DNA from: an uncultured Spartobacteria bacterium
GTDB taxonomy: Bacteria > Verrucomicrobiota > Verrucomicrobiia > Chthoniobacterales > Terrimicrobiaceae
NCBI GenBank assembly: GCA_937960895.1
Contig: CALCJD010000062.1
Coordinates: 1 to 8,691 of the forward strand
DNA: 8,691 nt
Direction: 5' to 3'
Below are positions 6,460-8,691 of the stretch, piece after piece. Each line of letters starts with the position of its first letter. The first letter of the stretch is position 1. The notes beneath the pieces are model-generated. The model saw only the letters and a list, made by a program, of their open reading frames with translations. It was not told the origin of the DNA and ran no database searches. Made by a program: the position numbers and the translations under genes.

Positions 6460-8691
6460 TTATTTCTCGAAATACACCGCCACCGGACCAATCAGGCCGC
6501 CGGTGCCGATTTCCCAGAGGCGGTTGCGGTCACAGAGGATGGTGATTTGATTGGGGCCGGGTTTGACAGCCTTCGTGATGTCGAATCGGGCGGGTTTGCA
6601 GAAGCCCTCGAAGGCGTCCAGGACCGTGCCGGCTTCGTGTTTCCGGGTTTTCTCCGGAACCACATAGGGGACGTGCCGCCCGTTCACAAAGACCTTGGCG
6701 GATCCATCCGTGGCGGCAAGCCAGAGCCAGGCGCGTTTTCCCGCGGGAACAGCCGGAATTTTCACGCTGGCGCGGTAGACCATGCGGCCCGAACGCCCAG
6801 TGGATTCCTCGGTGAGACTGGCATGATGACCGATTGAGGACCACGTGTCGCGCACGACGTTGAGCTGCGGCCAGTCCTTGTCATCAAATTCCGGTGCGCT
6901 CCATGGCAGGGCCTCCGCCTCCGGTCCGGGATTGTGTTTCCATTTCCAGTCGGTGATTGGAGGTGCCACGCGCTTGAACTCCCGTTCCATGCGTGACGCG
7001 TCGGCATACGAAGCACCACAGTACTGGTCGACGTAGAACTCGGTCATCGTCGTTTTTCCATACGGAAATCCGAACGCAAACTGATCTTTGTAGCGCCGCT
7101 GGAGATGCCGGAGGGAGGCGCGCCATTTTTCCAGATCGCCGGCCAAATCCTTGAGGCGACCCGCGGCATAATCCTCACGCACTTTCATGAACAGCTCGAG
7201 TTGGGCGAGGGATTCCTCGACCAGTTTGATTCGCTGATATTCGACGACGCTGATCGGCGCCGAAAGCGCCTCGTCGATCAGTTGCCGGGCCCGCGCGAGG
7301 ATTTCCGGAGTGAAGATCTTCAGATAGCCGAAGTGCGCGCCGGCATATTCCTTGGCATTGATCCACGCGCGGTCCATCAGATTCCAGTATTCGCCCATGG
7401 GTTGCGCCGCGGGGCCGTACAGGCGCTTCCACATTTCGTCAAGAATGGCGGCCGGCTGCTCCCTGGGATCGAAGGTGAGGCGGATGCTGAGATAATATCC
7501 CGGCATCATGGATTCCCATCCGGTCATTGTCTCCGGAGTCCAGTAGGTCATGCCATTCTGCAGCAGAATCGGCAGGTCGGTGCCCCATTTGGTGATGAAG
7601 GGATTCGGTGCGGAGATTTCGGCGAGATTCATGCCGTAGCCGTAGTATCCCCACCGCTTGGCCTTTTTGGCCCAACCCTCGACGAGGTCCTTTAGCTGGC
7701 TTCCGTTGGGATGGTCCGGCCAGGTCATGGGGTGATGCCGGTTGAAGTCAATGGGGGCAATGATCGGAACGACGTTGGGATGAACGGGCTCGCGGGCCGG
7801 AGGCTGGTTGTAGTTCACGTAGGCGAGCATGCCGAAGAGCGTGTCCGGATGCTTTTTCGTGACGCGCTCCGCCACACGATTGGCGAGCATCATCAATCGG
7901 TCGGTGACCGACCACTGGCCTGCGGCCGGCTCCCAGACCCGGGGATCGGGATCGTGTTTTTTTTCCTCCGGATCCTCCGTAGGTACCACGTAGTCGCCGG
8001 GAGAGAGGGAAACGGAACGGCTCGGTGCCTCGTCCAGTTGGGTAAGGATCCGGTCCGCGATCGCCTCGGCGACATCCGGCCGCGTCCAGCGGAGTTTTGT
8101 CTTGTCCGGCTGGCCGTCCACCAGCAGCCGCCATTCGGGATGCGCTTCCCGCTGCCCGTCGCTCACATATTTCTCGAGCGTATGGTGCTGCATGATCCTC
8201 GTGCCGCCCATGCGGTTCCGGCGGAGAAAATCCGCGTCCGCCGTCCGCGATTGGATGCCGCGGAATTCCGTGGCCGGTGCCAATCGGTCGTCCACGAAGT
8301 CCAGACGGATGGTGGGCTGCGGCAGAACCGACTCGCCGAGTTGTGAAGGCAGATACCAACGGCAGCCCAGCCGGTGGAGGAGTTCATAAATCGCATAGCT
8401 GGTGCCGTGCCCGGATTCCCCGTACAATCCCACTCCCTTGTCGTTCACAATGACCCGGAAGCCGTACTGGCCCGCCTTGCTGATGCCCACCGGACCAAAG
8501 ACCGGTTCCGCGGCCCCGCCGATATAAATCGGCGTGCGGGAATCCCCCGTGGGAAGCGATTCGACGATCTCCACCTCGGCGCCGGAGATTTTTTTCAGAT
8601 AGTCCGCCAGATCGCGGATGGAGTCTCGCAATAGACGGCGTTCGGCTTCCTGATCCACCTCCCGCGGGGTCAGACCTTTGATCCGTCCCCA
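6460..8691 (-). CDS. DUF4838 protein with C-terminal jelly-roll domain, N-terminus outside the window
   Basis: The frame is open from the right edge (8691) to TAA at 6460-6462, giving 743 visible residues. A GTG at 8658 is in frame, but coding continues upstream of it without a stop and the N-terminal domain would be cut there, so the true start and any signal peptide lie beyond the edge. Numbered from that GTG, residues 1-120 match the alpha-glucuronidase-like N-terminal domain (YAIYELLHRLGCRWYLPS at 88-105). Residues about 130-440 form the DUF4838 core with LSPGDY (218-223), FGMLAYVNYNQPP (275-287), WTPETMTGWESMMPGYY (373-389) and FDPREQPAAILDEMW (396-410). Residues 450-525 are helical. Residues 585-732 form a galactose-binding-like jelly roll (FDDKDWPQL, RMVYRASVKIP, AKVFVNGRHVPY, FDITKAVKPGPNQITIL). 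It is a distant paralogue of the plus-strand DUF4838 protein and converges on that cluster. It is predicted to be a glycan hydrolase; the substrate is unknown. Confidence 0.9.
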   Translation of the reverse strand, partial: WGRIKGLTPREVDQEAERRLLRDSIRDLADYLKKISGAEVEIVESLPTGDSRTPIYIGGAAEPVFGPVGISKAGQYGFRVIVNDKGVGLYGESGHGTSYAIYELLHRLGCRWYLPSQLGESVLPQPTIRLDFVDDRLAPATEFRGIQSRTADADFLRRNRMGGTRIMQHHTLEKYVSDGQREAHPEWRLLVDGQPDKTKLRWTRPDVAEAIADRILTQLDEAPSRSVSLSPGDYVVPTEDPEEKKHDPDPRVWEPAAGQWSVTDRLMMLANRVAERVTKKHPDTLFGMLAYVNYNQPPAREPVHPNVVPIIAPIDFNRHHPMTWPDHPNGSQLKDLVEGWAKKAKRWGYYGYGMNLAEISAPNPFITKWGTDLPILLQNGMTYWTPETMTGWESMMPGYYLSIRLTFDPREQPAAILDEMWKRLYGPAAQPMGEYWNLMDRAWINAKEYAGAHFGYLKIFTPEILARARQLIDEALSAPISVVEYQRIKLVEESLAQLELFMKVREDYAAGRLKDLAGDLEKWRASLRHLQRRYKDQFAFGFPYGKTTMTEFYVDQYCGASYADASRMEREFKRVAPPITDWKWKHNPGPEAEALPWSAPEFDDKDWPQLNVVRDTWSSIGHHASLTEESTGRSGRMVYRASVKIPAVPAGKRAWLWLAATDGSAKVFVNGRHVPYVVPEKTRKHEAGTVLDAFEGFCKPARFDITKAVKPGPNQITILCDRNRLWEIGTGGLIGPVAVYFEK

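Noticed and set aside
7105..8346. Plus-strand open frames of 196 and 211 codons inside the right-hand gene
   Set aside because: They are antisense to the DUF4838 gene on the minus strand, whose motifs are clear throughout.
1..8691. tRNA, rRNA, CRISPR array, insertion sequence or phage genes
   Set aside because: I saw no clover-leaf-like segment, no regularly spaced direct repeats, no transposase motifs and no terminal inverted repeats on reading both strands by eye.

Overview
The window looks like chromosomal DNA from a polysaccharide-degrading bacterium of the PVC group (Verrucomicrobiota, Lentisphaerota or Planctomycetota). This is inferred from the gene families: two DUF4838 proteins with alpha-glucuronidase-like N-termini, a secreted beta-sandwich protein, an HpcH/HpaI-type aldolase and an FAD_oxidored-family remnant. 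This mix is typical of sugar-catabolic islands in those phyla. No ribosomal, tRNA or other marker gene is present, so the placement is tentative.

The left quarter (1 to about 2165) is a zone of gene decay. It starts with a possible 3' end of a gene entering from the left (1-150), followed by about 360 bases with no convincing gene. Next is an HpcH/HpaI aldolase gene broken by two frameshifts (510-1275). Tail-to-tail with it, on the minus strand, is a remnant of the C-terminal part of an FAD-dependent oxidoreductase (about 1318-1799) with further frameshifts. From 1800 to 2165 no gene is recognisable, but there is a small hairpin about 50 bases before the next start codon.

The middle (2166-6429) is an intact, tightly spaced plus-strand cluster of three genes. 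The first encodes a secreted 239-aa concanavalin A-like beta-sandwich protein. Four bases later comes a secreted 863-aa DUF4838 protein (predicted glycoside hydrolase). Twenty-one bases after that comes a 308-aa transglutaminase/cysteine-protease-like protein with a visible Cys-His-Asp triad and no signal peptide. The last two genes lie in the same reading frame, separated by a single TGA and seven sense codons.

The right part (6460-8691) is a second DUF4838 gene on the minus strand, convergent with the cluster. Its N-terminus lies outside the window. It shares the DUF4838 core with the first protein but has a different C-terminal domain.

Taken together, the intact genes suggest extracellular or periplasmic attack on a glycan, probably one containing uronic acid. 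One DUF4838 protein is paired with a possible carbohydrate-binding partner. The broken aldolase and oxidoreductase look like leftovers of an earlier sugar-catabolic cassette. The least explained element is the linkage of a DUF4838 protein to a transglutaminase-like enzyme.
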